In this document: positions 25,957 to 35,012 of the stretch, in pieces
How positions within the stretch are numbered: the stretch's first letter is position 1
Layout of the letters: each line of letters starts with the position of its first letter
DNA from: Mesosutterella multiformis
GTDB taxonomy: Bacteria > Pseudomonadota > Gammaproteobacteria > Burkholderiales > Burkholderiaceae_F
Reading direction: 5' to 3'
DNA: 64,000 bases
Assembly: GCF_003402575.1 (NCBI RefSeq)
Contig: NZ_BGZJ01000001.1
Coordinates: 1,610,501 to 1,674,500 of the forward strand
Notes under the pieces: generated by a model
Told to the model about the DNA's origin: nothing
Database searches by the model: none
What the model saw: only the letters and a program-made list of their open reading frames with translations
Position numbers and translations under genes: made by a program

Positions 25957-26256
25957 ATGGCGCTCTGGCTTCTCTTCATCAATATTGCGGCGTTCATCAC
26001 CTTCGGTATCGATAAGTGGAAGGCGGAGCAGCATATGTGGCGGATCCCCGAAGCCACACTTCTTGGGCTCGCCGCGGCCGGTGGCTCAATCGGAGCGCTT
26101 GCCGGCATGCGTTTCTTTCACCACAAAACCCGAAAGCCTCTGTTCGCTTTCGGCATTCCGGCACTCCTTGTACTCCAGGTCCTCGCACTGGCGGGTCTGG
26201 GATTTGATCCTCAGGAATTCACGCGGATTCTGCGCTTCGCGCTCCTCTCGTATTAA
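25957..26256 (+). CDS. DUF1294 small membrane protein
   Basis: A 99-residue protein with about three hydrophobic segments, and the DUF1294 pattern FGIDKWKA, RIPEATLLGLAAAGGSIGALAGMRFFHHKTRKPLF. Function unknown in the family; in some proteins this domain is joined to a cold-shock domain, which is absent here. The length matches stand-alone members. Confidence 0.85.
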   Translation: MALWLLFINIAAFITFGIDKWKAEQHMWRIPEATLLGLAAAGGSIGALAGMRFFHHKTRKPLFAFGIPALLVLQVLALAGLGFDPQEFTRILRFALLSY

Positions 26257-26369
26257 GCCTTTTCACTGTCAGAAGAAAACGGTAGCGAATCGCTTTTACA
26301 TTGCCTGTTCCACCAAGTAATATCCCGGTTTAATCTATCTTTTTAAAGCGTTTTCACCGGGTGCCTTCC

Positions 26370-27098
26370 ATGCTTCAGTTCTTCTCGAATCTCGCCGACT
26401 TTATCGGTATTCTGGCCTTTGCCTTTTCGGGGCTGCTGGCAGGAAAGGAACGGCGTCTGGATCCGGTCGGGATTTTTGTTCTCGCGTTCACGACGGCGTT
26501 CGGAGGCGGAATTCTTCGTGACGTGGTGATTAATAACCGTCCATTCTGGTTCATCACGCACGAATACTACGTGTGGCTCACGCTCCTTCTTACGGTCTTC
26601 GCCCCGGTTCTCGTCAAGCGCTTCCATCACGATATTCCTTACGCCGCGTTCATCTGGCTTGACGCCATTGGTCTGGGGTTCTTTTCGGCATCAGGCACCG
26701 CGCTTGCCTATTCTTTCGGAGTCCCGATGCTGAGTTCCACCCTTCTCGGTGTCACCACGGGCGCTGCGGGCGGCATGCTGCGCGATGTCTTCATGAATAA
26801 GCTTCCAATGGTCCTCTCAGATCGAAAGCCCTACGCCTCCGCCGCTTTCCTCGGGAGCTGGCTCACGCTCGGACTTATCTATGTCGGAGTCAATTCTGTT
26901 GCCGCGGTCTGGATAGGCTCACTCTTCATCTGCGGAGTCCGTATGATTACGTGGTACGCCGATTGGGAAATCGCCTATAACAGCATGGGAGTCGTGATCG
27001 CACAGTCACGCCTCGTGCAGGCGATCTTCAAGGCCGGCCCATCAAAACGCCGCCGGAAGTCTTCCAATCGGGACACATTCCCCCCCGAAAATGAGTGA
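26370..27098 (+). CDS. TRIC-type cation channel family protein (UPF0126, YicG/YadS-like)
   Basis: A 242-residue, seven-segment membrane protein with two homologous halves, each with the glycine-rich GGGILRDV / AGGMLRDVF motif at the start of a helix. Prokaryotic TRIC homologues conduct K+; some relatives are suggested to move glycine. ATG at 26370 is preferred; an in-frame GTG at 26361 is possible. Its 3' end reaches into the leader of the nitroreductase gene, suggesting co-transcription. Confidence 0.85.
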   Translation: MLQFFSNLADFIGILAFAFSGLLAGKERRLDPVGIFVLAFTTAFGGGILRDVVINNRPFWFITHEYYVWLTLLLTVFAPVLVKRFHHDIPYAAFIWLDAIGLGFFSASGTALAYSFGVPMLSSTLLGVTTGAAGGMLRDVFMNKLPMVLSDRKPYASAAFLGSWLTLGLIYVGVNSVAAVWIGSLFICGVRMITWYADWEIAYNSMGVVIAQSRLVQAIFKAGPSKRRRKSSNRDTFPPENE

Positions 27099-27109
27099 GA
27101 TTTAAAAAG

Positions 27110-27766
27110 ATGACTGAAGCTCTTGATATTGCACGCCGCCGCTTTACGGCCAAAGTTTACGATCCGGCAAAGTCCGTGACGGACGCCGAGTGGAAGGATC
27201 TGCTCGAGATCCTCCGTCTCGCCCCGACCTCCGTCAACTACCAGCCGGTGCAGTATTTTGTTGCTGAAACTGAAGAAGAGCGTGCTGCCGTTGCGGCTGG
27301 TGTTTCTGACTTCAATCAGGAACGCGTGACCAAAGCCTCCCGCGCTATCGTGTGCGCTGTGCCTTTCCGTCCGTCGGAAGAACACCTGCAGGCTGTTTAT
27401 AAGCAGGAAATCGCTGATGGCCGCTACGCCGGTCACGAAGGCGAAGAAAACATGGACGCCGGTCGCCGCTACTTTGTCGGCCTGCACGCTGTCACCTCCG
27501 GTGAATTCTTCGAATGGGCCTCCAAGCAGGCTTATCTCGGCATGGGTTACCTGATGTTCGCCGCCGCCCAGATGGGGCTCGACACGACGATCATGGAAGG
27601 TGTTCAGTTCCAGAAGATGGACGAGAACCTGGGCCTCGCTGAAAAGGGCCTTGCCTCGGTGCTCGTTCTCGCGATCGGTCACCACGACGAAAAGGAAGAC
27701 CGCAACGCCACGAAGCAGAAGAGCCGTCTCCCGATGGACGCTGTGATTCACCGCGTCGCGAAGTAA
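27110..27766 (+). CDS. Nitroreductase-family oxidoreductase (NfsB-like)
   Basis: A 218-residue FMN protein: IARRRFTAKVYDPAKSVTDAEWKDLLEILRLAPTSVNYQPVQYFV is the standard N-terminus with FMN-binding RRR and APTSVN, and the C-terminal AIGHHDEKEDRN is also typical. These enzymes reduce nitro compounds and quinones with NAD(P)H. ATG at 27110 gives the usual start; the frame opens at GTG 27095, overlapping the previous stop. Confidence 0.87.
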   Translation: MTEALDIARRRFTAKVYDPAKSVTDAEWKDLLEILRLAPTSVNYQPVQYFVAETEEERAAVAAGVSDFNQERVTKASRAIVCAVPFRPSEEHLQAVYKQEIADGRYAGHEGEENMDAGRRYFVGLHAVTSGEFFEWASKQAYLGMGYLMFAAAQMGLDTTIMEGVQFQKMDENLGLAEKGLASVLVLAIGHHDEKEDRNATKQKSRLPMDAVIHRVAK

Positions 27767-27842
27767 TCCGCGCCGGAACACAAAAAATATGGTTTTACGC
27801 GCACTGCGCTTCTAAAATAGAGGGCAGTGCCGGAATCCAATA

Positions 27843-27879
27843 AACGGAGCCGTCCGGCTGGACTGGTTCCGTTTTTTAT
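27843..27879 (+). terminator. Terminator after the nitroreductase gene
   Basis: AACGGAGCC, 13-nt loop, GGTTCCGTT with one mismatch, then TTTTTATC. Confidence 0.7.
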
Positions 27880-27941
27880 CTGAGCAGTGCGTTTCAGCTT
27901 CCGGCGAAGTCTTCTTTCTGTCATCCGGGAGATTCCATCGT

Positions 27942-28742
27942 ATGAAAACCATCGCGCTGATCGGCTGCGGAGCCCTGTCCCACATTTTTGCCCGCAATCT
28001 GCTTCGGATTCTTCCCGGTGAATTCCGGATTACAGGCGTCATGGCGCGTCACGCCGGGAGTGCGGAATCCTTTGCGGAAACACTGGACTGCCGGTTCTTT
28101 ACCGAGATTGATCCGCTTCTTGCCCTGAAGCCTGATTTTGTTATTGAATTCGCGGGCGGAGCCGCGGTCCGGGAGTATGGTGAAGCGATTCTCCGGTCCG
28201 GTGCCAATTTCATACCCGCTTCTGTCGGCGCTCTGGCTGATCCCAAATTCTTCAATACGCTGAAAACAGCTGCGAAGGAATCGGGGGCAAAACTCTTTAT
28301 CCCTTCTGGCGCGATCGGCGGACTGGACCTCATGCAGGTCTATGCCCTGAAAGGGGACGCCCGGGTCGAAATTGAGGATGTCAAAGCTCCGAGAAGCCTT
28401 GAAGGCGCTCCAGGACTTAAAGGCCGTATCCCTTCAGCAACCGCGGAAGAAGTTCTCTTCACCGGCACTGTCCGGGACGCCATTGCGGCTTTCCCGAAAA
28501 ACGTCAATGTCGCGGTTACCGCCTCAATCGCCGCCGAGGCTCCGAACGCCCGGGTAACTGTGAGAAGCGTTCCTGGGCTTCGCGAAAATATTCACCGGAT
28601 CAGCCTCTCAAACGGTCTTATGCACGCCGAGCTTTCGATCGCGTCGAAGCCGGATCCGGCCAACCCCAAGTCAAGCACCTCTGCTGCATGGAGTGTCATC
28701 GCGCTGCTCAGGAATCTTGTGTCTGATGTTGTTTTCTTCTAA
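27942..28742 (+). CDS. nadX: L-aspartate dehydrogenase
   Basis: A 266-residue NAD(P)-dependent dehydrogenase: Rossmann motif IALIGCGALSHIFARNLL, then FIPSGAIGGLDLMQ and the DUF108 C-terminal domain with VNVAVTASIAAEAPNARV. The enzyme makes iminoaspartate or oxaloacetate from aspartate and can feed NAD synthesis. No nadA or nadC is nearby, so the role may be aspartate turnover. GGAG ribosome site. It is followed 25 bp later by a LysE exporter. Confidence 0.85.
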   Translation: MKTIALIGCGALSHIFARNLLRILPGEFRITGVMARHAGSAESFAETLDCRFFTEIDPLLALKPDFVIEFAGGAAVREYGEAILRSGANFIPASVGALADPKFFNTLKTAAKESGAKLFIPSGAIGGLDLMQVYALKGDARVEIEDVKAPRSLEGAPGLKGRIPSATAEEVLFTGTVRDAIAAFPKNVNVAVTASIAAEAPNARVTVRSVPGLRENIHRISLSNGLMHAELSIASKPDPANPKSSTSAAWSVIALLRNLVSDVVFF

Positions 28743-28767
28743 CTGAATGCACTGGAGGTCCTGAATC

Positions 28768-29418
28768 TTGTCCCACACACTGACGCTCTTCATCATTCTC
28801 AGTATCACAGTGGTTGCTTCTCCCGGTCCCGGGGTGCTTCTCACGGTGATGACGACTCTGGAGGAAGGCGGCCGGAAGACTCCCTGGTGTATCGGTGGGC
28901 TGGCATGCGGGACCTTTATTCTCGCCATGATCGCGGTGGGCGGACTCGGGGCCATTCTTTCCGCCCGCCCCTCTTTATTTACTTTTATTCAGGCGCTTGG
29001 CGCGCTTTATCTTCTCTGGCTTGGTGTCAAAAGTTTCCGGAAGCCCGCGGTTGATCTGATGTCACTTGCGGAGAAAAGGGATAAACAGGAAACCGGCGCT
29101 TCACCCGTCTCGATTTTTACCCGGGGCATTCTGCTTCAGCTCACGAATCCTGTCCTCATCATCTTTTTCTTCTCCATGTTCCCGCAGTTTATCGACCAGG
29201 ATGGGTCGTTCTGGGGACAGTCCGTACTGCTCTCGCTCCTCTACGCGCTGACACTTATCGTCATTCACGCCGGATACGCGGCCGCCGCGGCATATGCCCG
29301 CCATCTGCTTACAGGAAAGCGAGGGCTCCTTTGGGTGAACCGGATCGGCGGATTCTTCTTCCTCGCCTTCGGCCTCTTTATGCTTGGGAAAATCATCGTC
29401 AGAATCATTTCCGGCTGA
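28768..29418 (+). CDS. LysE/RhtB-family amino acid exporter (second copy)
   Basis: A 216-residue, six-segment membrane protein with the family motif VASPGPGVLLTVMTTLEEGGRKT and LQLTNPVLIIFFFSMFPQFID. TTG start at 28768, supported by GGAGG at the right distance. It lies 25 bp after nadX and is probably in its operon, so it may export aspartate-related amino acids; that link is inference. Confidence 0.88.
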   Translation: MSHTLTLFIILSITVVASPGPGVLLTVMTTLEEGGRKTPWCIGGLACGTFILAMIAVGGLGAILSARPSLFTFIQALGALYLLWLGVKSFRKPAVDLMSLAEKRDKQETGASPVSIFTRGILLQLTNPVLIIFFFSMFPQFIDQDGSFWGQSVLLSLLYALTLIVIHAGYAAAAAYARHLLTGKRGLLWVNRIGGFFFLAFGLFMLGKIIVRIISG

Positions 29419-29427
29419 GTGTTCGCC

Positions 29428-30744
29428 TCAGAACGGAGTTTTCTTCTCAGCGAACGTAATGGTGAAGAGCGATCCCTTCCCCTCTTCACTTTCCACCGCG
29501 ATTTTCCATCCCATCCGGGTACAGATACGGGAGACCAGCGAGAGCCCGATTCCGTGACCCTGACCATGGGAAAGTTTTCCCCGGGTAAAGGGCAAAAAGA
29601 TCTTTTCCATTTCGTCCTTGGGGATACCGCACCCTTCGTCCTTCACGGAAAACCGTGTGGGTTCGAGCGTGATCGTGATAGTCCCACGGGTGGAATTTCT
29701 CACCGCATTCCGCACAAGGTTGGAAAGCACGCAGGAAGCGAAACTATCCGAAAGTCGAGGCGGAGGTGTACCGGACCGGTCGTCAATCACCATGCGGAGC
29801 CCTTTCTGGCGGGCATCAGGCTCATCCTCTTCCTGAATCTCACGGGCAATATCAGGCAGATATTTGATATCGTTATCCGCGGCTTTGACATCCTTATCGC
29901 GCGCAAGTGCAAGAAGCACATGGATCAGTCGCTGCATTCTCTCTGCGGCAAGCGTGATTTTTGCCAGCTGCCGCTCCTGCTGCGGGGTAAGGTCGCCGAT
30001 TTCCCGCATCAGCTCGGCTGTCGTGGAAACAATTGAAAGATGAGTACGGAATTCGTGAGAGAGATCCGACGCAAAGAATCGTTCGCTTTGCACGGTTTCA
30101 TGCAATTTTCTGAGCGAGTTCTCACAGGTCTTCGCGAGATAGCCGACTTCATCATTCGTCAATTCAACCGAGAGCGGCCGGAATTCTTTTTCAGACGCAC
30201 ATCTCTGAACCTCGCGCGCGAGCTTTTTCACCGGACGCACAACCGTGCCGCCAAGCAGCCAGGCCATCAGAACCGCGGCCATCACCGCGAGCAGACCAAA
30301 AAGAACGACCACAGCGACGAGACTGTGCTCCACCTCTTCAAACTCAGTCTGATCGGTTGTGAGGATATAGGTCACACCGTGACGCTGCATCCTGAAGACA
30401 TAATCCGCCTGATGATCGTCTTCGTACTCGGTGTACCCGTCAGGCAGATTCTGAAATTCGGGCGGAATGGGTTCCAGTTTTACGCCATTGACGACGCTCG
30501 GATCTGCGTAAAGCTTCTTATTCGGAAGCAGCCGTGGGGCTTTCCCGTGCGCGATATCACTGTCAATATAGCCGCGAAGTGAGTAGTACTGGTTCTCAGA
30601 AACCAGATGATCCTCCGTGAATTCAATCGCGTAGGAGAAAGCGGCAATAGAACCGGCCGTGAGCACGAAGGCAAGAATACCGATCACCAGCATCAGCCTC
30701 GCCCGAAGCCCAAGTCTCAGGAAAAAGCGTCCGATACGTTTCAT
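29428..30744 (-). CDS. Two-component sensor histidine kinase (PmrB/QseC-like)
   Basis: A 438-residue membrane kinase: segments at about 15-38 and 143-165 flank a periplasmic sensor loop of about 100 residues rich in Asp and Glu (GYTEYEDDHQAD), then a HAMP linker. The H box is SHEFRTHLSIV, with His where most kinases have Pro (RTPL). N box NLVRNAVRNS, G1 DEGCGIP, G2 GHGIGLSLV. It lies 42 bp after the response regulator gene. With the phosphoethanolamine transferase divergent from the pair, it resembles PmrAB. The signal is unknown; acidic loops often sense cations. Confidence 0.88.
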   Translation of the reverse strand: MKRIGRFFLRLGLRARLMLVIGILAFVLTAGSIAAFSYAIEFTEDHLVSENQYYSLRGYIDSDIAHGKAPRLLPNKKLYADPSVVNGVKLEPIPPEFQNLPDGYTEYEDDHQADYVFRMQRHGVTYILTTDQTEFEEVEHSLVAVVVLFGLLAVMAAVLMAWLLGGTVVRPVKKLAREVQRCASEKEFRPLSVELTNDEVGYLAKTCENSLRKLHETVQSERFFASDLSHEFRTHLSIVSTTAELMREIGDLTPQQERQLAKITLAAERMQRLIHVLLALARDKDVKAADNDIKYLPDIAREIQEEDEPDARQKGLRMVIDDRSGTPPPRLSDSFASCVLSNLVRNAVRNSTRGTITITLEPTRFSVKDEGCGIPKDEMEKIFLPFTRGKLSHGQGHGIGLSLVSRICTRMGWKIAVESEEGKGSLFTITFAEKKTPF

Positions 30745-30786
30745 GCGGCTTCTCCTATTGGTTCGCCCCGCAGCAGCTGCTGGAAT

Positions 30787-31491
30787 TTATTTGTCTTCTG
30801 TCGCTTTGGCTGGTGCCGCGGCCGGTGCGATCGACCAGCCAAATCCCGGATGCGTCTTAATCATCGGCGCAGCAAAGGGTTTATCCACTACATTTCTGAG
30901 AAGCCAGAGATTTGAGCGAAGGCTGTCTGAATCCGGGCGGTCTCCGCCCCAGAGAGCTTTCTCAAGTTCGTCGCGCGGCACGATATTCGGGCTCTTTGAC
31001 ATCAGTACCCGAAGAATCTGGAAGCACGCGGGGCTCAGGTGGAGTGTTTTTCCCTCACGTTCAGCGGATGCCGTGGAAAGATAGAGCACGAGGTCCCCAA
31101 CCTTCAGATCCTTAACCACTTTCCCCTGGCTGCGTCGGAGGACTGCTTCAACACGGGCTGAAAGCTCCCGGAGTGAAAAAGGCTTGACGAGATAATCGTC
31201 CGCGCCGCTCTGAAGACCTGCCACACGGTCATCGAGTTCATCGCGCGCGGTGAGCATCATGATAGGAAGAGAATAACCTTCGCTTCGGAGTTTCCGGCAC
31301 ACTTCAATGCCATCCATCCCGGGGAGCCCAAGGTCAAGCAACACGAGATCAAAGGCTCCCGTGTGCACCTGAGCGACTGCCATAGGACCAGTTGAAGCCT
31401 CCTCCGCTTTCCAGCCTTTGGCTCTCAGGTATTCCGCGACATTTGAGCGGATATCGTCGTTATCATCTACAACCAGAATGTTTTCCTGCAT
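30787..31491 (-). CDS. OmpR-family response regulator (PmrA-like)
   Basis: A 234-residue regulator. The receiver domain has the DD pair in VVDDNDD, the phosphorylated Asp in LVLLDLGLPGMDG, Thr in MLTAR, and Lys in DDYLVKPFS. The C-terminal winged helix (about 125-222) reads LHLSPACFQILRVLM and SLRSNLWLLRNVVD, with an Ala/Pro tail. First gene of the pair with the kinase. It probably controls the divergent eptA-like gene, 182 bp from its start. Confidence 0.9.
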   Translation of the reverse strand: MQENILVVDDNDDIRSNVAEYLRAKGWKAEEASTGPMAVAQVHTGAFDLVLLDLGLPGMDGIEVCRKLRSEGYSLPIMMLTARDELDDRVAGLQSGADDYLVKPFSLRELSARVEAVLRRSQGKVVKDLKVGDLVLYLSTASAEREGKTLHLSPACFQILRVLMSKSPNIVPRDELEKALWGGDRPDSDSLRSNLWLLRNVVDKPFAAPMIKTHPGFGWSIAPAAAPAKATEDK

Positions 31492-31625
31492 GGCTCCGGT
31501 CCAATCATTTCATCCATCTAATAATACCGAGTTGACAGAGTTCGGTTAAAGCGGCGTGAGACACAAAAATAAAGAGTCTCAGTTGCAAATGTTTCGAATT
31601 GCAAGTATTTTGACCTTCATTTGAC

Positions 31626-31642
31626 AGTCTGCAATGCAGACT
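31626..31642. promoter_or_regulatory. Palindrome upstream of the phosphoethanolamine transferase gene
   Basis: AGTCTGCAATGCAGACT is a perfect 17-bp dyad centred at 31634, overlapping the end of a TTGACA (31621-31626). Two TTGCAA direct repeats lie at 31583 and 31599, 16 bp apart. One or both may be regulator sites; not demonstrated. Confidence 0.4.
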
Positions 31643-31672
31643 CGTCACCGTCTAATATGGATAGGTTTCTCT

Positions 31673-33349
31673 ATGTCCGTTCTGCATTCCCTTAAGAGCT
31701 TTGTCCGGTATTTCGCGACCGGCGCTACCGGTCTTGCGCTGATTGTCGCGGCCTGGTGGCTGACGGTGGACAGCTTCCCCTTCTGGAAGCTTGCGGCCGC
31801 AACCGGTACGAATCCGCTGTCGCTCGCCGGCGTGAAGTTCTACGCCTCAGCGTGGCTCGGACTCTTTTTCCTTTTTGCGGCTCTGGGTACGCTCCTCGCC
31901 GCGATTATGGACCGGCGGCTCTATAAAGCGCTGCTCATCATCCTCTCGCTGATCGGCGCGGGCGGTTTCGGTTTCTCGCTTCTTTACGGCGCGGTGATGT
32001 CGCCTGACATGCTGCGTAACGCTTTTGCGACCAATGTGGCTGAAACCCGTGACCTGATTTCCCCCGGGCTCATTTTCACGTTCCTCTGCGCCGCGATTCC
32101 GCCGATTCTTCTGATCTGGAAGTTTCCGCTGAAACCCGCGCCGCTTAAGGATCACGCGATGCGGTTCCTGGCGGCAATTGCCCTCGTTATTTTCGGCATT
32201 GTTTCTCTGCTGGCTGACTTCCAGGGATTCTCGTACTTCATCCGCGGTCAGAAGAGCGCCCGCTATCTGCTGACTCCAGTCAATATCGTTTACTCCGCAG
32301 TCAAAACACAGTTTTCGGATGAGGCTCCGGGTTCGGTCAAAGTCCGGACAATCGTGGATAAAACTCCGACCCTGTCCCCTGCCCCTTCCGCGACTGAGCG
32401 TCCCCTCCTCGTCGTTGTCGTGACGGGAGAAACCGCCCGTGCGGCGAACTGGGGACTCGATGGCTATGACCGCGACACGACCCCTGAACTCCGTAAGGAA
32501 GGCGTGGTGAATTACACTGATGCTTCTTCCTGCGGCACGAGCACCGACGTCTCTGTCCCCTGCATGTTCAGCCGGATTGGACGAGAAAACTACAACCGGA
32601 AGAAGATCATTACGGAAGAACCGCTTCCCGCGGTCCTGCAGCGCGCCGGCGTGAAGACGCTTTGGGTGGATAACCAGGGCGGTGATAAGGGAGCGAGCCA
32701 GGGGACTCCGTACACGGAACCCGTCAAGTCTCTTCCGAAGGCGCTTCGCGATTCCGTCTGTCCGAATGGCGAATGCTATGACGAAGGCATGGTTCCCTAT
32801 ATTGATCAGGAGAAACTGAAGCCCGGTACGGTAAATGCCCTCTTCTTCCACATGATGGGCAGTCACGGCCCGGCGTACGCCAAGCGCTATCCGGAAAAAT
32901 TCAATAAGTGGGGTCCGGTCTGCACGAATTCTGATCTCCGGTCCTGTGATCCGAAATCGATCCGGAACGCGTATGACAATTCGATCCTCTACACGGATCA
33001 CGTGCTGAGCTCCATGATCGACAAACTGAAGGCGATGAAGGACGCGGATACCGCTCTGATCTACATGTCAGACCACGGCGAAAGCCTTGGCGAAAAGGGT
33101 CTTTTCCTCCACGGCGCTCCCTATGCGATCGCTCCGAGTGAACAGACTCATATTCCGATGATCCTTTGGGTGTCGGACGGTCTCCGGTCCCGCCTTGGCA
33201 TTGCGAAGGGGTGCCTTGAAGCCGGCGCGAAAAAACCGGTTTCGCATGACGACATCTGGAGCACGGTTCTTGCTCTCACCCAGGTGAAGAGCTCGACCTA
33301 CAACGCGAAGCAGGACATTACGGCTGCGTGCCGGAAGCCGTCGAAGTAA
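31673..33349 (+). CDS. eptA: EptA-like lipid A phosphoethanolamine transferase
   Basis: A 558-residue inner-membrane enzyme with about five N-terminal membrane segments (to about 215), then a periplasmic alkaline-phosphatase-like domain. The nucleophile Thr is in TGETARAANWGLDGYDRDTTP; metal ligands are in SDHGES and FLHGAPYA. Six or more Cys (SSCGTST, VPCMFS, SVCPNGECYD, VCTNSDLRSCD) fit the disulfides of EptA. It adds phosphoethanolamine to lipid A, lowering the charge of the outer membrane. ATG at 31673 follows an AGG at the right spacing; 31634 is a weaker start. It appears to be chromosomal, divergent from the two-component genes. Confidence 0.88.
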   Translation: MSVLHSLKSFVRYFATGATGLALIVAAWWLTVDSFPFWKLAAATGTNPLSLAGVKFYASAWLGLFFLFAALGTLLAAIMDRRLYKALLIILSLIGAGGFGFSLLYGAVMSPDMLRNAFATNVAETRDLISPGLIFTFLCAAIPPILLIWKFPLKPAPLKDHAMRFLAAIALVIFGIVSLLADFQGFSYFIRGQKSARYLLTPVNIVYSAVKTQFSDEAPGSVKVRTIVDKTPTLSPAPSATERPLLVVVVTGETARAANWGLDGYDRDTTPELRKEGVVNYTDASSCGTSTDVSVPCMFSRIGRENYNRKKIITEEPLPAVLQRAGVKTLWVDNQGGDKGASQGTPYTEPVKSLPKALRDSVCPNGECYDEGMVPYIDQEKLKPGTVNALFFHMMGSHGPAYAKRYPEKFNKWGPVCTNSDLRSCDPKSIRNAYDNSILYTDHVLSSMIDKLKAMKDADTALIYMSDHGESLGEKGLFLHGAPYAIAPSEQTHIPMILWVSDGLRSRLGIAKGCLEAGAKKPVSHDDIWSTVLALTQVKSSTYNAKQDITAACRKPSK

Positions 33350-33378
33350 GCAAAAACCGACACATAAAACCTTAAGTT

Positions 33379-33410
33379 CCCCTGGGTCCCGGCCCAGGGG
33401 TCTTCTTTTT
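33379..33410 (+). terminator. Terminator of the eptA-like gene
   Basis: CCCCTGGG, loop TCCCGG, CCCAGGGG, then TCTTCTTTTT. Confidence 0.9.
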
Positions 33411-33423
33411 GCAGGGCATAACT

Positions 33424-34629
33424 ATGAAATTTTCAAAGCTCCCTCCCAAAACAGACCGCGCCAAGATCCCCCGCACGGTCTGGGCCCTCGGATTCGTCTC
33501 GCTCTTTATGGATATTTCGTCTGAAATGATCCATGCGGTTCTTCCGCTCTTCATGGCGGTGGGACTCGGAGCCTCGGCCACAGCGATCGGTATCACGGAA
33601 GGCGCGGCGGAATCCGTCGCGCTCATCATGAAGGTCTTTTCCGGCATGATCTCTGACCGCTTCGGTCACACGAAGGCACTCGTCTTCACGGGCTACGCAC
33701 TCGGCGTAATTTCGAAACCGTTCTTCGCCCTTTCTGACACCGTGCTTCAGGTCTTTTGCTGCCGGTTTGCTGACCGAATCGGAAAAGGGATCCGCGGAGC
33801 GCCCCGAGACGCCCTGATTGCCACCGTTACACCGAAAGACGTGATGGGAGCGAGTTTTGGACTTCGCCAGTCGCTCGATTCCGCCGGTGCCTTTATTGGC
33901 CCGGCTATTGCGGCGCTGCTGATGTGGCTCACGTTTGATAACTACCGGCTCATTTTCTGGTGCGCCCTGATTCCGGGTCTGATCTGCCTTTCACTCATCA
34001 TCTTTGAAGTGAAAGCGCCGGAACCGAAGAACGCTCACCGGACGAACCCGATTTCCCGCGAAGCTATGGGGAGGCTGTCATCGGCCTTCTGGATGCTGAT
34101 CGCGGCAGCGGCTGTTTTTTCCCTCGCCCGGTTCTCCAACGCTTTTATCGTGCTTCGCGCGGCTAATGTCGGAATTTCGGCCGCCATGGTGCCGCTCGTG
34201 ATGGTGCTCATGAACGCAGTGTTCGCGTTTTCGTCCTATCCCTTCGGAAAAGCCGCGGACCGGATCCATCCAATCTGGCTCCTGACACTTGGCATCGTTT
34301 TCCTCTTTGCCTCGCAGGTGACTCTTGCTCTTGCGTCATCCCCCGTCTGGGTTCTGGCTGCGGTCGTCCTCTGGGGTCTGCACCTCGGCGCTACTCAGGG
34401 CATTTTCTCCGTTTTCATCGCCAAACTCGCCCCTGAAGATCTCCGCGGTACGGCGTTCGGTCTCTATAACCTCGTATCAGGCGGTGCTCTTCTGATCGCC
34501 GGTATCGGGGCCGGCGCGCTCTGGGACACGCTCGGCGCATCGGCGTCCTTCTGGGCAGGTGCCTGTTTCGCCGTCATCTCCCTTCTATTCATGCTGATTC
34601 TTTCGCGCGGCCCGCTGAAAGACGTCTGA
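33424..34629 (+). CDS. MFS transporter
   Basis: A 401-residue, 12-segment major facilitator protein. The loop 2-3 motif is GMISDRFGHTKALVFTG; GIRGAPRDALIATVTP and GASFGLRQSLDSAGAFIGP fit a subgroup of permeases seen in many proteobacteria. The start at 33424 is preferred over 33409 for the AGGG site. The substrate is unknown. It stands alone between two terminators. Confidence 0.88.
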   Translation: MKFSKLPPKTDRAKIPRTVWALGFVSLFMDISSEMIHAVLPLFMAVGLGASATAIGITEGAAESVALIMKVFSGMISDRFGHTKALVFTGYALGVISKPFFALSDTVLQVFCCRFADRIGKGIRGAPRDALIATVTPKDVMGASFGLRQSLDSAGAFIGPAIAALLMWLTFDNYRLIFWCALIPGLICLSLIIFEVKAPEPKNAHRTNPISREAMGRLSSAFWMLIAAAAVFSLARFSNAFIVLRAANVGISAAMVPLVMVLMNAVFAFSSYPFGKAADRIHPIWLLTLGIVFLFASQVTLALASSPVWVLAAVVLWGLHLGATQGIFSVFIAKLAPEDLRGTAFGLYNLVSGGALLIAGIGAGALWDTLGASASFWAGACFAVISLLFMLILSRGPLKDV

Positions 34630-34644
34630 AATAGAAAGCTTTTA

Positions 34645-34682
34645 CCCCGCCCTGCTTGATATCAGGCAGGGTATTTTTTATT
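34645..34682 (+). terminator. Terminator of the MFS gene
   Basis: CCCTGCTTGAT and ATCAGGCAGGG form a long near-perfect stem followed by TATTTTTTATTTT. Confidence 0.9.
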
Positions 34683-35012
34683 TTCTGATACAGAAACTCT
34701 CAATTTCCGGCACCTCCCTTTACGTCCGGAGCTCTTAGAATGGGCGGCACCCGCGGGCATAGAAATCATTTTTGTAGACCACCAGAATCAGTCTGATTTC
34801 GTTCAGAGAGACACTCAGAAACTTTCCCGGCGCTGACTATCGTTATGTTTGAGTCACCTCACCGGGAAGAAATCGTTTCTTTCCCTTACGCTCGCTTAAC
34901 AGTTATTACTGGTATCTTTGTCTCATCCAGACTGGCGGAGATGGTGTACCCGGATCGCGCGAATTCATTTCTGGCCGCCTTCCCTGCCAAAAAACAGTTA
35001 AAAGGTCCTTCC
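34683..35012 (+). other. 330-bp leader of the RND operon
   Basis: No gene is supported. An open frame from 34845 joins the adaptor gene but codes nothing family-like before 35013. The region probably holds the operon promoter; no clear operator was seen. Confidence 0.6.

Noticed and set aside
31847-33001. 384-codon minus-strand frame opposite eptA
   Set aside because: Arg-rich shadow composition; the plus strand encodes an evident phosphoethanolamine transferase.
31673-33349. Mobile mcr-type resistance gene
   Set aside because: No insertion sequence flanks it, it is divergent from a two-component pair and its composition resembles the neighbours, so a resident chromosomal eptA is the better reading.
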